Positions 7,946-17,291 of a stretch of 35,769 nucleotides of DNA are shown piece by piece. The position numbers and the translations under genes are program-made. Source of the DNA: Bacteroidaceae bacterium (GTDB lineage: Bacteria; Bacteroidota; Bacteroidia; Bacteroidales; Bacteroidaceae). Each line of letters opens with the position of its first letter. Positions within the stretch are counted from its first letter, which is position 1. Under the pieces are notes generated by a model. That model did no database searches. It was given only the letters and a program-made list of their open reading frames with translations, and had not been told where the DNA came from. The DNA lies in contig JAGCDQ010000062.1 of assembly GCA_017651245.1 (NCBI GenBank), positions 1-35,769 on the forward strand, read 5' to 3'.

Positions 7946-10900
7946 TTAGGAGACGGGAAGGGTGAAGATGAAACTTGAGCCCTGACCTTCATCGTTGTTC
8001 TCCACATAAATGCGACACCCACGACGTGCAGAATAAGCATCATGCTCTCTGACAATCTGACGGCAAATCATATATTGTGCCCCAGACAGGGTGTCACTCT
8101 TTGCGTCGTATTTCACATTATCTATATAAAAGAGTTGTGGAATGTCCTCTTCATCATAACGGAATGCTGTGTCCGTGAATGCAAATTTAGCAAAACCATC
8201 TGAAACATCAAAATTCAGCAACAAATCTCCCCCTGATTGATGCTCAAAATAGAGAGAGATGATGTTGTCGAGGAGGGTTTGAATGAAAATCTTATCACCA
8301 TGAATCATCAGTCCCTTCTCATCCGCCACCTTGATGGAAGTCTTGCCTTGCATCTTCTTCTGCTGTTTCTTGAAAGAACGTTTTGCCATTTCACCAATAT
8401 CTTGAGCTGAAAGCTGAACGCGCTTGAAGAGCACTTTCTCCACCTGCTTGCCTGCACAAGTGCTCAGGATGGCAAACACTTCCTTGTAGTAAGAAAGCAA
8501 TTCATCAATATCGTTGATGATTTCCTCATTGACAGGAGCATGAGGGTCAGCCAACGCAACATCCACGATTTGCTTGATACGATTCGGATAATACATGGTC
8601 TCATGCTTCAGCGTCGAGAGGCAGTTATCCATAATCTGATTCCTCACATACACTTTCTGCTGTTCGTTGTCTATGCGCATTCGTTCATCCTGCTTCAATT
8701 CCAGCAATTCCGACATTTCATCCACCTTGTGGTAGGAGAAATATGAATGAATGCTCATAAACTGTGCCACGAGATTGATGATGAGTGACTCTTCATCTTG
8801 AAGTTTTCCATCAATGAAATGCACACCCAACACTCCCAGCACCTTATCTTCTGAGCCAGGCACAAACATAGGATAAGCACGGAAACGCCCATTGTTGCTC
8901 ACCACTTCCTTCTGCTGACGGTATGCAGACTGCATCATGCTTTCATAAACATTGCGTTCAGCCACAACACCCGTGAAATGAGACCAGAACTGGTCAGAAG
9001 AATCTTTTGGCGGAACCATCATACCCACCGTATCTGCAGTCTTGATGTCGGATAGGTTCTGATGCAGCACATCTGGCAAAGTCTGTTCTGTGGCTGTGAA
9101 GACATTGTTGTTCAACTGGATGAACTGTCTCAGATTGAAGATGAACAACTGCGTATTACGATAGTGCAGGAAGAAATAAGTGGCAAGCACAACAAATAGC
9201 AGCACACCCAGCAGAATGGCAGTGGTCTTCTTGTTGCGGTTCGTCATCTTAATGTTATTGCAATACCCCTCTAATGTCGGGTCTGTACTGGTCAACTTAT
9301 AGAGCCGAGTGAACACCTCGCTGTTATAATGATAGAGGCTGTTTCTGTTCAACGAAAGTGCAGCAATTGCCACCTCGTTTCTGATTCCAATAATCAGTTC
9401 GTAATCTGTATCCATTCCCGACTTCCACCACTCGATTTCTGCCATTTCTGCACCTTCCAAAGTCATCAGACACTTACCCTTTGGCACCTGTTCGAGATAA
9501 TAGCGATTAAAACATTGGATGGCTGAGTCGGCATATATAATGGCTTGTTCATAATCACCATTCACGTTGGCATTGAAGATGCTGTCTGCATACACTTCTG
9601 CTGAAGGAAGATGAACTTCTGCCTTCAGCACCAAACATTGCATGAGCAAGCCCAGACAAACCATCAGTTTCATCACGCCTTTCGGCAGGCGGAAGAAGAA
9701 TCGGCTTCCTTTCCCCACTTCACTCTCCACACCAAACTCACACACATTGAACACAGCATTGGTCTTCTTGTACTTACCGATAATACCTTTGCAGTTCATC
9801 AATCCGAAGCCGAATCCCTTGTTCTGTTTGATGTCAGATGCATTGGCACCATCTGTTCCTATCTTGCTCGAATCATACACCTTCGAGTTGTTCAAGGTAT
9901 CCACGTCTTCTGCCGACATACCATGTCCTATATCTGCCACCGACACTTCCACATAGGTTTCGGTTTCCGTGGCATACAGATTCACCTTACCACCAGCAGG
10001 CGTATATTTTCGGGCATTGTCCAATAAAGTGTTCATCATGAAGAGCGTCAAAGACTTGTCTGCCTTCACCACTGCTTCCGTGTCTTCAACAGCTAAAGAC
10101 ACACCCTTGATGTCGAAGCTCTTCGAACCATGACGCAACATCTCAAACAATGGTTTCAAGGCGAAATTCTCGATGTTCAACGTCACCATACCTTGTCGTA
10201 TCTTCACCCAATGACCTAACACATCGTTGTACTCATTGATTTTGTCAATCAGTTCACTCAAATACTGGAAACGTTCACGGATGTTTTCTGGAGTGGCGTT
10301 CTTATCCGTCTTCAGTTTGTTGATCTCATGCAAGGCACGGTCGAGGAATGGTGTGATACCATTCACGATAGACATGGAAGTCAACTTCTCAATATACTGA
10401 CGCTTGTTTTCTTCCAGACGTTTCTCAAACACATAGGTCTCACTCTCCAGTCTTTGTTCCTCCTCCGAGAAATGGATGTATTGCAATCCTTTTTGGCGCA
10501 TCCATTCGTAGAAAACCAGCAACACATGGAACAGTTCTTTATCCAATCCCTTCATTGTCTGGTAATCCACCTTCGTCCAATCCTTTCCTTTCACCTGTGG
10601 GAAAAGACGTTCCACATCAGCATCGGATATTTTGTGGAGCGCTTCCGTCAGGTCCTCCTCGTCCTCAATATCATCCGACAAAGCAGAAGACAAGTGTTTG
10701 CACACTTCTATCACCTTACTCAGCATCCTCACCTTCTTCCGATATTCCTCACGACTCCGTTTGTTATAAAGATACAATAGCCATACCAGCACCACAATCG
10801 CAATACCAAATACCCACAGCAAGAGGTTAAGCGTATGCTCCTCTTGCTTTAGATTATCTTCCTCTTGCAACACACGCAAGTCCTGTCGTGTTGCATCCAA

Positions 10901-12151
10901 AATATCGAAATAGACATTGTGGTTATAGTCGGATTCTGCTTTCAAGCCCCTTGCACCATACACAACACTCAACTGTTCTCGCACCATCGCCATCCATTCA
11001 GGTACAGCCACCACCTGCGGATTCACAATCCAACGCATCTCTGTCGAAATGGTGTCGTTCGTGTTGGTATAAGCATACAACACATCATAATCAGCTTCTT
11101 GAGCCCGCTTTGCAGTTCTCGCCATCTTTTGATGATGCTGATTGATGAGTTCCAGCGCATCCTCCATCTGCACAAACGCCAAGCTATCCTCACCAGCCTT
11201 CAAATAATAATCGGAAAGTGTGACCAAAACGGTTGTCTGAACAAAATCATTCCCATATAACTTTGCCAGTCGCAAAGCTCTGTTTGCCAGTTTCAGTTCC
11301 AGAGGCGCAAAACCAAACTCCCCAATCAGTTCCTCAATGAAGATCCAACGTGAAGGTTTCAGTTCTCCGCCCGACATAATGGACTTTGCTAAACCATTCA
11401 GCGCCAATATCTCATAATACACATTCCCATTCTGACGACTCATCGACAGCAGACGAATCAAGTTACGCTGCATTTCATCCCCAGCATCCACCATCTTCTT
11501 GTCCGCCACATTGTAGATAGAGGTCAAAAACAGATAGATTGATTGTCTGACAGAATCCGTCGCAAACAAATCCTGATGCTGCTCCAACCATTCAGATTCC
11601 TCCAGCACTCCATCATCCTGACGCATCTTGATGAAGTAATTCATGGACACCATGTGGTAATCAGTCTGTACGGCACTCCACAATGCTTGCTGGTGTTCTG
11701 TCATATCCTCTTTTTCTTCCTCCACATTCGCCAGACGCTCTTGTGCATCACTCCGATAGTCGTAAAACTCCTTACTCATCGAAAGCATCAGACAAACAGA
11801 CATCATGTCCACATCTGCCACTCCACACAGCAAGTCGTTGTTCGACGTTTCCAGCACCTGCCTGTAGCACACCTGGGCAGAATCATACTCCATCTGCATG
11901 CCATAGATATCTCCCCTATTTAGCATTGCCTCATGAAGTCCGTCACGATACGGAGAATCAGCATACTTTCCCAATACTTCATCCACATAACGAGTAGCTT
12001 CCTCAAGCGAGCGATACTTCGCTTGAGAAGCCAGCACATTGAGCAAGTCAATCTCACGCTGCTGTGCATCCATTCCTTCTCCGCACGACACCAAGCAAAA
12101 GAGCACCGCCTGTGTCATGATGAAGAATAATATGCGGAATTGAGTCCCCAT
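7946..12151 (-). CDS. Tandem two-module sensor histidine kinase (DUF5112/DUF5113-like)
   Basis: Predicted membrane sensor of about 1401 residues; positions below count from the upstream Met at 12220, and the preferred Met is residue 24 (12151). Order: signal with lipobox-like LVSC (Cys46); periplasmic TPR-like helical region (50-460); membrane helix (465-484); HisKA-like helices and ATPase module 1 (500-848); second hydrophobic segment (850-867); short periplasmic TPR-like region; membrane helix (1001-1019); GAF-like region; and module 2 (1190-1424). Module 1 has N-box Asn735, DIGHG (763-767) and GFGFGL (802-807), but no His at its GITPF box. Module 2 has the His1206-Glu box KHETMYYP, but degenerate G boxes. 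The domain names are from memory of Bacteroidales proteins. The longer start at 12220 is rejected because a promoter -7 box lies inside it. Confidence 0.85.
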   Translation of the reverse strand: MGTQFRILFFIMTQAVLFCLVSCGEGMDAQQREIDLLNVLASQAKYRSLEEATRYVDEVLGKYADSPYRDGLHEAMLNRGDIYGMQMEYDSAQVCYRQVLETSNNDLLCGVADVDMMSVCLMLSMSKEFYDYRSDAQERLANVEEEKEDMTEHQQALWSAVQTDYHMVSMNYFIKMRQDDGVLEESEWLEQHQDLFATDSVRQSIYLFLTSIYNVADKKMVDAGDEMQRNLIRLLSMSRQNGNVYYEILALNGLAKSIMSGGELKPSRWIFIEELIGEFGFAPLELKLANRALRLAKLYGNDFVQTTVLVTLSDYYLKAGEDSLAFVQMEDALELINQHHQKMARTAKRAQEADYDVLYAYTNTNDTISTEMRWIVNPQVVAVPEWMAMVREQLSVVYGARGLKAESDYNHNVYFDILDATRQDLRVLQEEDNLKQEEHTLNLLLWVFGIAIVVLVWLLYLYNKRSREEYRKKVRMLSKVIEVCKHLSSALSDDIEDEEDLTEALHKISDADVERLFPQVKGKDWTKVDYQTMKGLDKELFHVLLVFYEWMRQKGLQYIHFSEEEQRLESETYVFEKRLEENKRQYIEKLTSMSIVNGITPFLDRALHEINKLKTDKNATPENIRERFQYLSELIDKINEYNDVLGHWVKIRQGMVTLNIENFALKPLFEMLRHGSKSFDIKGVSLAVEDTEAVVKADKSLTLFMMNTLLDNARKYTPAGGKVNLYATETETYVEVSVADIGHGMSAEDVDTLNNSKVYDSSKIGTDGANASDIKQNKGFGFGLMNCKGIIGKYKKTNAVFNVCEFGVESEVGKGSRFFFRLPKGVMKLMVCLGLLMQCLVLKAEVHLPSAEVYADSIFNANVNGDYEQAIIYADSAIQCFNRYYLEQVPKGKCLMTLEGAEMAEIEWWKSGMDTDYELIIGIRNEVAIAALSLNRNSLYHYNSEVFTRLYKLTSTDPTLEGYCNNIKMTNRNKKTTAILLGVLLFVVLATYFFLHYRNTQLFIFNLRQFIQLNNNVFTATEQTLPDVLHQNLSDIKTADTVGMMVPPKDSSDQFWSHFTGVVAERNVYESMMQSAYRQQKEVVSNNGRFRAYPMFVPGSEDKVLGVLGVHFIDGKLQDEESLIINLVAQFMSIHSYFSYHKVDEMSELLELKQDERMRIDNEQQKVYVRNQIMDNCLSTLKHETMYYPNRIKQIVDVALADPHAPVNEEIINDIDELLSYYKEVFAILSTCAGKQVEKVLFKRVQLSAQDIGEMAKRSFKKQQKKMQGKTSIKVADEKGLMIHGDKIFIQTLLDNIISLYFEHQSGGDLLLNFDVSDGFAKFAFTDTAFRYDEEDIPQLFYIDNVKYDAKSDTLSGAQYMICRQIVREHDAYSARRGCRIYVENNDEGQGSSFIFTLPVS

Positions 12152-12167
12152 GAGTCTTATAATATGT

Positions 12168-12176
12168 GCAAAGGTA
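12168..12176 (-). promoter_or_regulatory. Promoter -7 box of the sensor kinase operon
   Basis: The minus strand reads TACCTTTGC, a match to TAnnTTTGC, 17 bases before the preferred ATG at 12151. No good TTTG element is visible at the expected distance, so the upstream half is weak. Confidence 0.6.
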
Positions 12177-12219
12177 AAACAAATATTTCGTTTTCTTCTT
12201 TTTTTCAGCATTTTATTCA

Positions 12220-12227
12220 TAACTTTG
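12220..12227 (+). promoter_or_regulatory. Promoter -7 box of folC
   Basis: TAACTTTG lies 27 bases before the folC ATG and is divergent from the kinase promoter. No clear TTTG partner is seen 20 bases upstream, so confidence is moderate. Confidence 0.5.
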
Positions 12228-12254
12228 TAACAAAAAATAACAAAACATACTTCT

Positions 12255-13538
12255 ATGACTTATCAGGAGACGATCAACTATCTGTTCACATCCGCCCCTT
12301 TATTCCAAAATGTTGGGGGTGACGCCTATAAAGAAGGACTCTACAACACCTATCAGCTGGATGAGCATTTCGGACATCCACACCAACGCTATAAAACCAT
12401 CCATGTAGCAGGTACCAACGGAAAAGGCTCTTGTTCACACACTTTGGCATCTATCTTACAAGCATCCGGACTGAAAGTGGGACTCTTCACCTCGCCCCAC
12501 TTGGTCGATTTCCGTGAGAGAATCCGAGTGAATGGACAAATGGTGAGCGAAGAATATGTCATCGATTTTGTAGAGCAGCATCGCTCTTTCTTCGAGCCTT
12601 TACATCCCTCATTCTTCGAACTGACCACAGCAATGGCATTCAAGTACTTTGCCGAACAGGATGTAGATGTGGCGGTTATCGAGGTAGGATTGGGAGGAAG
12701 ACTGGATTGCACCAACATCATCTCGCCTGAAGTCTGTGTCATCACCAACATCAGTTTCGACCATGTGGCTTTCCTGGGCAACACATTGGCAAAAATTGCT
12801 GGAGAAAAGGCGGGCATCATCAAGAGAAACACACCCGTTGTGATTGGTGAAACGGTGAAAGAAACCCGACCCGTATTCGAAGCAAAAGCAACGAATATGA
12901 ATGCGCCCATTTACTTTGCCGAGAAAGAAAAAGAGATTCTCAAACACAGATTCAACGCCAAAGGAGGAATCACCTATCAAACAGCTAAATACGGAAAAGT
13001 GATTGGAGAGCTTGGAGGCTACTGTCAGCAGAAGAATGCGTCCACAATCCTATGCGCCATCAGTCGACTGAAAGAAAGGAGATTCCGCATCAGCGACGAA
13101 AACATCCGAGAAGGGTTTTCCCACGTGTGTGAAATGACGGGATTGATGGGAAGATGGCAAACATTGAACGCTGCCCCTAAGGTCGTTTGCGACACAGGAC
13201 ACAATGTAGGAGGCTTCCGATGGATTACCAAACAATTAAATAAGGTACACGCGCCCATGCGTATAGTATTTGGAATGGTGAACGACAAAGACATCAGTGG
13301 TGTGCTCTCCATGATGCCCAAGCATGCCACCTATTATTTCTGTCAAGCCAGCGTGAAACGTGCCCTACCCCATGAAGACATCAAACAAAAAGCAAAGGCA
13401 TATGGACTGGAAGGCAATAGCTATCCAACCGTTGCCCAAGCCTATAAAGCAGCACTCGCTGATGCCCAAGCAGAGGATTTTATCTATGTGGGTGGAAGCA
13501 GTTTTGTGGTGGCTGACCTCCTTTCGGGGAAGAAATAG
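12255..13538 (+). CDS. folC: Dihydrofolate/folylpolyglutamate synthase
   Basis: Adds glutamate to dihydropteroate or to tetrahydrofolate, forming folate and retaining polyglutamates in the cytoplasm. The 427-residue protein has the Mur-ligase-type P-loop VAGTNGKGSC (51-60), followed by GLFTSPHLVDFRERI, the typical FolC omega-loop region. It also has EVGLGGRLDCTN, and a C-terminal domain with DTGHNVGGF and GMVNDKD. One enzyme probably serves both reactions; the sequence alone does not separate them. It is followed by an intrinsic terminator at 13547-13569. Confidence 0.95.
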   Translation: MTYQETINYLFTSAPLFQNVGGDAYKEGLYNTYQLDEHFGHPHQRYKTIHVAGTNGKGSCSHTLASILQASGLKVGLFTSPHLVDFRERIRVNGQMVSEEYVIDFVEQHRSFFEPLHPSFFELTTAMAFKYFAEQDVDVAVIEVGLGGRLDCTNIISPEVCVITNISFDHVAFLGNTLAKIAGEKAGIIKRNTPVVIGETVKETRPVFEAKATNMNAPIYFAEKEKEILKHRFNAKGGITYQTAKYGKVIGELGGYCQQKNASTILCAISRLKERRFRISDENIREGFSHVCEMTGLMGRWQTLNAAPKVVCDTGHNVGGFRWITKQLNKVHAPMRIVFGMVNDKDISGVLSMMPKHATYYFCQASVKRALPHEDIKQKAKAYGLEGNSYPTVAQAYKAALADAQAEDFIYVGGSSFVVADLLSGKK

Positions 13539-13546
13539 CGACAAAG

Positions 13547-13569
13547 AGAGGGGTGAAAGCCCCTTTTTT
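13547..13569 (+). terminator. Intrinsic terminator after folC
   Basis: GGGG (13550-13553) pairs with CCCC (13560-13563) around a T-GAAA-G loop. Flanking A-T pairs extend the stem, and six T bases follow (13564-13569). This is a classical intrinsic terminator, starting 9 bases after the stop. Confidence 0.85.
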
Positions 13570-13634
13570 CTGTCAAAAAAACTAAAAACTGAAAAATAAT
13601 TGGCAGAAAGTTCGTTTAGTAAAAATATTTTCAT

Positions 13635-13643
13635 TTAATTTGC
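13635..13643 (+). promoter_or_regulatory. Possible -7 box of galM-galK
   Basis: TTAATTTGC about 52 bases before the galM ATG resembles TAnnTTTGC with one mismatch. The preceding TTTAG is a poor upstream element. It is the best candidate between the folC terminator and galM. Confidence 0.35.
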
Positions 13644-13695
13644 AAAGAGAAATCTAAAACCAATCTATTAATCATCACTTAAAAATATAAATTCT

Positions 13696-14778
13696 ATGAG
13701 CACTATTCAGCCAAAATTGAGTGGTCTTAAAGCCGAGAACTTCCAGAAGGTAGTGAAAGGCAAGAAAACAGACCTGTACACCCTTGTGAACAAGGATGGT
13801 TACGAAGTATCAATCACCAACTACGGTGGCGCCATTGTTGCCATCATGGTACCCGACAAAGACGGCAAGGTTGCCAACGTCATTCAGGGACATGATAACA
13901 TCGATGACGTCATCAATTCTCCAGAGGCATACCTCTCCACATTAATTGGTCGATTTGGCAACCGCATTGCAAAGGGCAAGTTCACTTTGAACGGGAAAGA
14001 GTACCAGCTTGCTGTCAACAATGGTCCTAACGCTCTGCATGGTGGTCCTACAGGACTTCACGCACAAGTGTTTGAAGCTTTCCAAACTGGTGACCAGACC
14101 CTGACACTCAACTGCATCCTTCCTTATGGTCACGAAGGTTTCACGGGTGAAGTGAAAATTTCCGTAGAATTCACATGGACAGAGGAGAACGAACTTGTTA
14201 TCGAATATCTCGCCAGCACCAACAAAAAGACCATCATCAACCTGACTCACCATGCTTACTTCTCACTGCAGGGTATCGCTAATCCAACACCTGGCATCGA
14301 AGATCAAATCATGGAACTGAATGGTGACTTTTTCATTCCTATCGATGACACCTGCATCCCTACAGGAGAGATTTTGAAAGTGGCAGGCACACCATTCGAC
14401 TTCCGTACACCCAAGGCTGTGGGCAAGGACATTGATGCTGACAACGAGCAGATTAAGAACGGAAACGGTTACGACCATTGTTTCGTGCTCAACAAGAAGG
14501 AAGTGGGCGAACTCTCATTCGCAGTACGTCTCACCGATCCAAAATCAGGACGTACACTCGAGACCTACACCACAGAACCTGGTATGCAGGTTTATACCGA
14601 TAACTGGGGATCTGGCAACCCTATCCAGTTGGGATGCACGGCACCACGCCGCTCTGCCATCTGCTTCGAATGCCAGCACTTCCCAGATTCACCTAACCGC
14701 CCATACTTCCCTTCCACCATACTCAAACCTGGAGAGAAGTACACTCAGAAAACTATCTACAAGTTTGGAGTTCAATAA
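13696..14778 (+). CDS. galM: Aldose 1-epimerase (galactose mutarotase)
   Basis: Interconverts alpha and beta anomers of galactose, feeding the alpha form to galactokinase. The 360-residue protein contains GRFGNRIAKGKF (85-96), NALHGG (112-117), THHAYF (184-189) with the catalytic His pair, and FECQHFPDSPNRPYFPS (324-340), where Glu325 is the likely catalytic base. No signal peptide is visible, so it acts in the cytoplasm. galK follows after 12 bases and the two form an operon. No sugar transporter lies between them, unlike the galM-galP-galK order often seen in Bacteroides. Confidence 0.95.
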   Translation: MSTIQPKLSGLKAENFQKVVKGKKTDLYTLVNKDGYEVSITNYGGAIVAIMVPDKDGKVANVIQGHDNIDDVINSPEAYLSTLIGRFGNRIAKGKFTLNGKEYQLAVNNGPNALHGGPTGLHAQVFEAFQTGDQTLTLNCILPYGHEGFTGEVKISVEFTWTEENELVIEYLASTNKKTIINLTHHAYFSLQGIANPTPGIEDQIMELNGDFFIPIDDTCIPTGEILKVAGTPFDFRTPKAVGKDIDADNEQIKNGNGYDHCFVLNKKEVGELSFAVRLTDPKSGRTLETYTTEPGMQVYTDNWGSGNPIQLGCTAPRRSAICFECQHFPDSPNRPYFPSTILKPGEKYTQKTIYKFGVQ

Positions 14779-14790
14779 AACGACTGCCCT

Positions 14791-15957
14791 ATGAAATTAA
14801 GAATAGACGACGTACGCACACGCTTCATCAAGCACCTCGGTGGAGAACCAGGTTCGGTTTATGCATCCCCTGGCCGTATCAACCTTATCGGCGAGCACAC
14901 CGACTATAACGGCGGTTTCGTGTTCCCAGGAGCAGTGGAACAAGGCATGATTGCAGAACTTCGTCCCAACGGCACACGCACTATTCGCGCTTACTCCATC
15001 GACTTGAAGGACTATGCAGAGTTCTCTATTGATGATGAGAAAGGACCACGTGCCAGCCACTTCCGCTATATCTTTGGAGTAGCTCGTGAATTGATGGCAC
15101 TCGGAGTTCCTGTTCAGGGTTTCGACACCGCTTTTGCAGGTGATGTTCCCAACGGTGCAGGCATGTCCTCTTCGGCAGCCCTCGAAAGTTGCTACGCTTT
15201 TGCCCTCAACGATCTCTTTGGCGACAACAAAATCGATAAGATGACACTCGCCAAGGTGGGTCAGGCAACTGAGCACAAATACATCGGCGTTAACTGTGGT
15301 ATCATGGATCAGTTCGCTTCCGTATTCGGCAAAAAAGGCAACCTCATGCGTCTCGACTGTCGCTCTGGTGAGTATCAATATTTCCCATGGAATCCTAAGG
15401 GCTACAAGCTCGTACTGATCAATTCTTGCGTCAAGCACGAACTCGTCGGTTCGCCTTATAACGACCGTCGTCAGTCATGTGAGAATTGCGTGAAGGCCAT
15501 CAAAGAGCTTCACCCAGAAAAGGAAATCACTACCCTTCGCGAGGCCACATGGGAAGAATTGAAGGAAATCGAAGGTAAGGTGTCAGCAGAAGACATCAAG
15601 CGTGCCACGTTCGTACTTGGTGAGAAAGACCGTGTGCTGGCTGTTTGTGATGCCCTCGAAAAGGGTGACTACGAAGAGGTAGGACAGAAAATGTATGAGA
15701 CCCACTATGGACTTTCCAAGGAATACGAAGTGTCATGCGAAGAGCTTGACTTCCTCAACGAAATAGCCAAAGATTGTTCTGTCACAGGTTCACGTATCAT
15801 GGGCGGTGGCTTCGGTGGTTGTACCATCAACCTCGTAGCAGAGGAACTCTATGATTACTTTGTGACGACCGCAGTTTCCAAGTTCCAAGAGAAGTACGGC
15901 AAGAAACCTATCGTCATCAATGTTGTTATTGGAGACGGAGCACGTAAACTCTGTTAA
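14791..15957 (+). CDS. galK: Galactokinase
   Basis: Phosphorylates alpha-D-galactose with ATP to galactose-1-phosphate, the first Leloir step. The 388-residue protein is a full-length GHMP kinase. It has the galactokinase signature GRINLIGEHTDYN (28-40), the ATP-binding motif GAGMSSSAALE (122-132), NCGIMDQFAS with the catalytic Asp173, and a C-terminal GGGFGGC motif. It is cotranscribed with galM and ends before the hairpin at 15983-16009. galT and galE are not in the window. Confidence 0.96.
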   Translation: MKLRIDDVRTRFIKHLGGEPGSVYASPGRINLIGEHTDYNGGFVFPGAVEQGMIAELRPNGTRTIRAYSIDLKDYAEFSIDDEKGPRASHFRYIFGVARELMALGVPVQGFDTAFAGDVPNGAGMSSSAALESCYAFALNDLFGDNKIDKMTLAKVGQATEHKYIGVNCGIMDQFASVFGKKGNLMRLDCRSGEYQYFPWNPKGYKLVLINSCVKHELVGSPYNDRRQSCENCVKAIKELHPEKEITTLREATWEELKEIEGKVSAEDIKRATFVLGEKDRVLAVCDALEKGDYEEVGQKMYETHYGLSKEYEVSCEELDFLNEIAKDCSVTGSRIMGGGFGGCTINLVAEELYDYFVTTAVSKFQEKYGKKPIVINVVIGDGARKLC

Positions 15958-15982
15958 CGTATTTATCGAACTCGGAAAAATG

Positions 15983-16009
15983 AATAGGGAGTGAATTTCA
16001 CTCCCTATT
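15983..16009. terminator. Bidirectional terminator between galK and fcl
   Basis: A 12-bp stem, 15983-15994 with 15998-16009, closes a three-base loop. It is followed by TATTATAAT on the plus strand and flanked by an A run (15976-15980) that gives U bases on the minus strand. It sits between two convergent genes. Confidence 0.8.
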
Positions 16010-16033
16010 ATTATAATATAATCAGATGTGTAC

Positions 16034-17230
16034 TTATCCTTGTTGGTGATTGATACAGATACCTTGCAGATACCACTCATAAAGGCGATGAATGCCTTCA
16101 TCTATTTCGATGGTATGATGCCAACCCAGACGATGGAGTTTTTCCACATCGGTGAGTTTCCTTAGAGTTCCATCGGGTTTGGAGGAGTCCCAACGAAGTT
16201 CGCCCTTGAAGTCTATTTCCCGCATAATTCGTTCTGCTACATCTTTTATTGAGAGTTCCTTTCCTGTTCCCACATTAATGTGGCAGTTACGTATTTCTTT
16301 GATACCATCACGGTTCATGATGAAATCGCTCTTATCCACCACATCCTTGAAATCAACATTGAGAAGACAATGCACAGAAGCATCTGCCATTTCTTCACTC
16401 CATAAAAATTCACGCATAGGCGCTCCTGTACCCCACAAAGTTACAGCTTCTGGTGTAATTCCATAGTGACGAAGAACCTGAAGAATGGTGTACTCGTCGC
16501 TCATAGCTGTTGCAATGATTGTTTGAGTATTCTGTGACGTTGCCTCTTCTTGTGCACCCTGCCCATCAACCATCTTGGGGACTTTCATTGAAACTGGGCG
16601 AAGGCCAAGGTCTTTGCGAACAGCCTCCCAATTTCCTTCGTTAAGACACTTTGCCAAATAAATCTTACGAATCATGGCTGGCAGTACATGCGAGTTCTCC
16701 AAATGAAAATTATCATTCGGACCATACAAATTAGTTGGCATCACTGCAATGTAGTTGGTGCCATATTGGAGATTAAATGACTCGCACATCTTCAATCCGG
16801 CAATCTTGGCAATTGCATATGGTTCGTTGGTGTATTCAAGAGGCGAAGTGAGTAAGTAATCCTCACGCATCGGCTGTGGTGCCTCACCTGGATAGATGCA
16901 TGTAGAACCAAGGAAAAGCAATTTCTTCACACCATGCTTCCATGATTCACCAATAACGTTCTGCTGAATTTGAAGGTTCTGATAGATGAAGTCTGCTCGA
17001 TATTGCAAATTCGCCATGATGCCACCCACATGGGCGGCTGCCAACACAACAGCATCAGGTTGTTCATCGTCAAAGAACTTCTTGACGGCAACAGGGTCAA
17101 GCAAATCCAACTCTGAATGAGACTTGCCTACAAGGTTATTGTAGCCACGCGACTGGAGGTTATTCCATATAGCAGATCCCACCAGACCATGATGACCAGC
17201 CACAAATATTTTACTATGCTTTTCCAACAT
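16034..17230 (-). CDS. fcl: GDP-L-fucose synthase
   Basis: Epimerises and reduces GDP-4-keto-6-deoxymannose to GDP-L-fucose with NADPH, supplying fucose for surface polysaccharides. It is an extended SDR with Rossmann motif GHHGLVGSA (12-20), Ser109 in GSTCIYP, and the catalytic Tyr138-x3-Lys142 in YAIAK. At 398 residues it is about 75 longer than E. coli Fcl; the extra part lies roughly between 205 and 280, before the GTGAPMREFLW motif. The NVGTGKELSIKD and C-terminal RLYEWYL segments agree with the family. The partner dehydratase gmd is not adjacent, and no clear promoter was seen. Confidence 0.94.
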   Translation of the reverse strand: MLEKHSKIFVAGHHGLVGSAIWNNLQSRGYNNLVGKSHSELDLLDPVAVKKFFDDEQPDAVVLAAAHVGGIMANLQYRADFIYQNLQIQQNVIGESWKHGVKKLLFLGSTCIYPGEAPQPMREDYLLTSPLEYTNEPYAIAKIAGLKMCESFNLQYGTNYIAVMPTNLYGPNDNFHLENSHVLPAMIRKIYLAKCLNEGNWEAVRKDLGLRPVSMKVPKMVDGQGAQEEATSQNTQTIIATAMSDEYTILQVLRHYGITPEAVTLWGTGAPMREFLWSEEMADASVHCLLNVDFKDVVDKSDFIMNRDGIKEIRNCHINVGTGKELSIKDVAERIMREIDFKGELRWDSSKPDGTLRKLTDVEKLHRLGWHHTIEIDEGIHRLYEWYLQGICINHQQG

Positions 17231-17291
17231 ATCAAAATAAATTATTTACCTATAACTTTTTAATACTCTACAGTCAATGTAGTATAAACTA

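Noticed and set aside
12152-12220. N-terminal extension of the sensor kinase
   Set aside because: A -7 promoter box (12168-12176) lies inside it, so these codons are probably not transcribed.
17266-17283. CTACA/TGTAG inverted repeat after the hemerythrin-LuxR gene
   Set aside because: The stem is only five base pairs and no T run follows on the minus strand, so I do not call it a terminator.
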